From an uncultured Odoribacter sp. (lineage in GTDB: Bacteria > Bacteroidota > Bacteroidia > Bacteroidales > Marinifilaceae): a DNA stretch of 8,586 bases. This document shows, in pieces, positions 8,212 to 8,586 of the stretch. The position numbers and the translations under genes are program-made. The notes beneath the pieces are model-generated. The model had not been told where the DNA came from. It saw nothing but the letters and a program-made list of their open reading frames with translations, and made no database searches. Numbering within the stretch: the stretch's first letter is position 1; each line of letters begins with the position of its first letter. The DNA is taken from the NCBI GenBank assembly GCA_947176455.1, contig CAMWQQ010000060.1:1-8586 (forward strand), read 5' to 3'.

Positions 8212-8242
8212 ATTTTGATCATAAGGGATATGATTTAAAATT
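8196..8242 (+). promoter_or_regulatory. Candidate -1 frameshift site: T TTT TTA heptamer plus downstream stem-loop
   Basis: In the frame of the small ORF, bases 8196-8202 read T TTT TTA, a classic X XXY YYZ slippery heptamer. The stop TGA follows at 8209-8211. A -1 slip joins the open frame that runs to the window end. Eight nt after the heptamer, AATTTT (8211-8216) can pair with AAAATT (8237-8242), and ATCATA (8218-8223) with TATGAT (8229-8234), leaving an AGGGA loop and a small internal mismatch. The stem is all A-T except one pair, so it is weak and could arise by chance in such AT-rich DNA. Translational coupling at GTGA, or a lost T in an ancestral longer run, are the alternatives. Confidence 0.35.
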
Positions 8243-8586
8243 TATCCAATGTGATAAGTGTAGTGATGAAAGTTCACATTTATATACTAAAATTTATAAA
8301 TTTTTCTCTCCTGTAACTCATTATTCTTATATATTACGTGCTGATTATCACGAATTAAACGTATATGCGATTAAATTTTATTGTAAACGATTTCGTCATA
8401 GCGATTTAAAATATTCTAAGATAATTAATAAAGGAGATTTAGGTAATATCGTTGCAACTTGTTTAAAAGTAATTCCTATTCTTTTGCAAGAACAACCTTC
8501 TGTTTCATTTGCTTTTGCTGGAGCTAGAACGATTGATAGCCAAAGTTCTAAAGTGGAGAATTATGAAAATACACAAAGATTTCGAA
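8208..8586 (+). CDS. Hypothetical protein, AT-rich gene, 3' end outside window
   Basis: An uninterrupted frame of 126 codons runs from GTG 8208 to the window end; its upstream limit is a TAG at 8181-8183, and it contains no ATG. The translation looks like a real folded protein: YSYILRADYHELNVYAIKFY (residues 39-58), then INKGDLGNIVATCLKVIPIL (73-92, a probable helix), VSFAFAGARTID (99-110) and ENYENTQRFR (117-126). A single CxxC occurs early (Cys15, Cys18). There is no signal peptide, so it is probably cytoplasmic. The order 'beta strands, NKGD helix, FAF-G-RT strand, N-RFR' recalls in outline small Bacteroidetes proteins of the DUF6934 kind, but this is from memory and weak. Start options are GTG 8208, translationally coupled to the upstream ORF by a 4-nt overlap, or no start of its own with entry by a -1 frameshift. 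G+C is about 30% by hand count of sample lines. Confidence 0.65.
   Translation, partial: MNFDHKGYDLKFIQCDKCSDESSHLYTKIYKFFSPVTHYSYILRADYHELNVYAIKFYCKRFRHSDLKYSKIINKGDLGNIVATCLKVIPILLQEQPSVSFAFAGARTIDSQSSKVENYENTQRFR

Noticed and set aside
7989..8222. A 77-codon minus-strand frame with a hydrophobic C-terminal part, opposite the small basic ORF.
   Set aside because: The plus strand has the promoter and continuing coding context. The hydrophobic run is what the complement of a Lys-rich AT-rich gene gives, and the reverse strand shows no promoter of its own.
8289..8304. A perfect 16-bp palindrome, AAAATTTATAAATTTT, considered as an operator site.
   Set aside because: It lies inside the open frame of the last gene, is made only of A and T in a region of about 30% G+C, and reads as ordinary codons (Lys, Ile, Tyr, Lys, Phe), so chance is a sufficient explanation.
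8196..8586. The frameshift arrangement considered as an IS1- or IS3-type transposase.
   Set aside because: Those elements use -1 frameshifting, but no DDE motif, helix-turn-helix or terminal inverted repeats are visible in either frame here.

Overview
The window looks like a piece of a Bacteroidales genome (Bacteroides, Phocaeicola or a relative). The reasons are a SusC/SusD pair, a run of SusC/D-linked accessory lipoproteins (DUF4843-type, PKD-like, TlpA-like, TIG/IPT), start codons without strong Shine-Dalgarno sequences, and a promoter of the Bacteroides type (TTG, 20-nt spacer, TATATTTG).

Positions 1-7882 hold the downstream part of one plus-strand operon. It begins inside a SusC-like TonB-dependent transporter (433 C-terminal residues present). 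It continues with SusD (1325-2788), a DUF4843-type lipoprotein (2795-3589), a PKD-like lipoprotein (3595-5151), a TlpA/thioredoxin-fold protein (5190-6548) and a TIG-repeat lipoprotein with a DUF4595-like C-terminal part (6590-7882). Gaps between genes are 5 to 41 nt. I see no promoter or terminator in any of them. A perfect 17-bp hairpin followed by a T run at 7916-7955 ends the unit. Every gene after SusC encodes an export signal ending in a lipobox-like cysteine, so the operon builds an outer-membrane import machine (SusC barrel plus SusD lid) decorated with surface or periplasmic lipoproteins. No carbohydrate-active enzyme is visible, so the substrate could be a peptide or another oligomer rather than a glycan.

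After the terminator the base composition drops sharply. Hand counts of sample lines give about 40-60% G+C before the terminator and about 30% after it. A consensus-like promoter at 7967-7997 leads into a small basic ORF (8011-8211) and then a second, longer reading frame (8208 to the window end) that has no ATG start. The two frames overlap by GTGA. Just before the first stop lies an in-frame T TTT TTA heptamer, and 8 nt later a possible stem-loop. This is the layout of a -1 ribosomal frameshift site, although translational coupling or a one-base deletion in the T run would explain the arrangement equally well. This AT-rich pair is the least explained part of the window.
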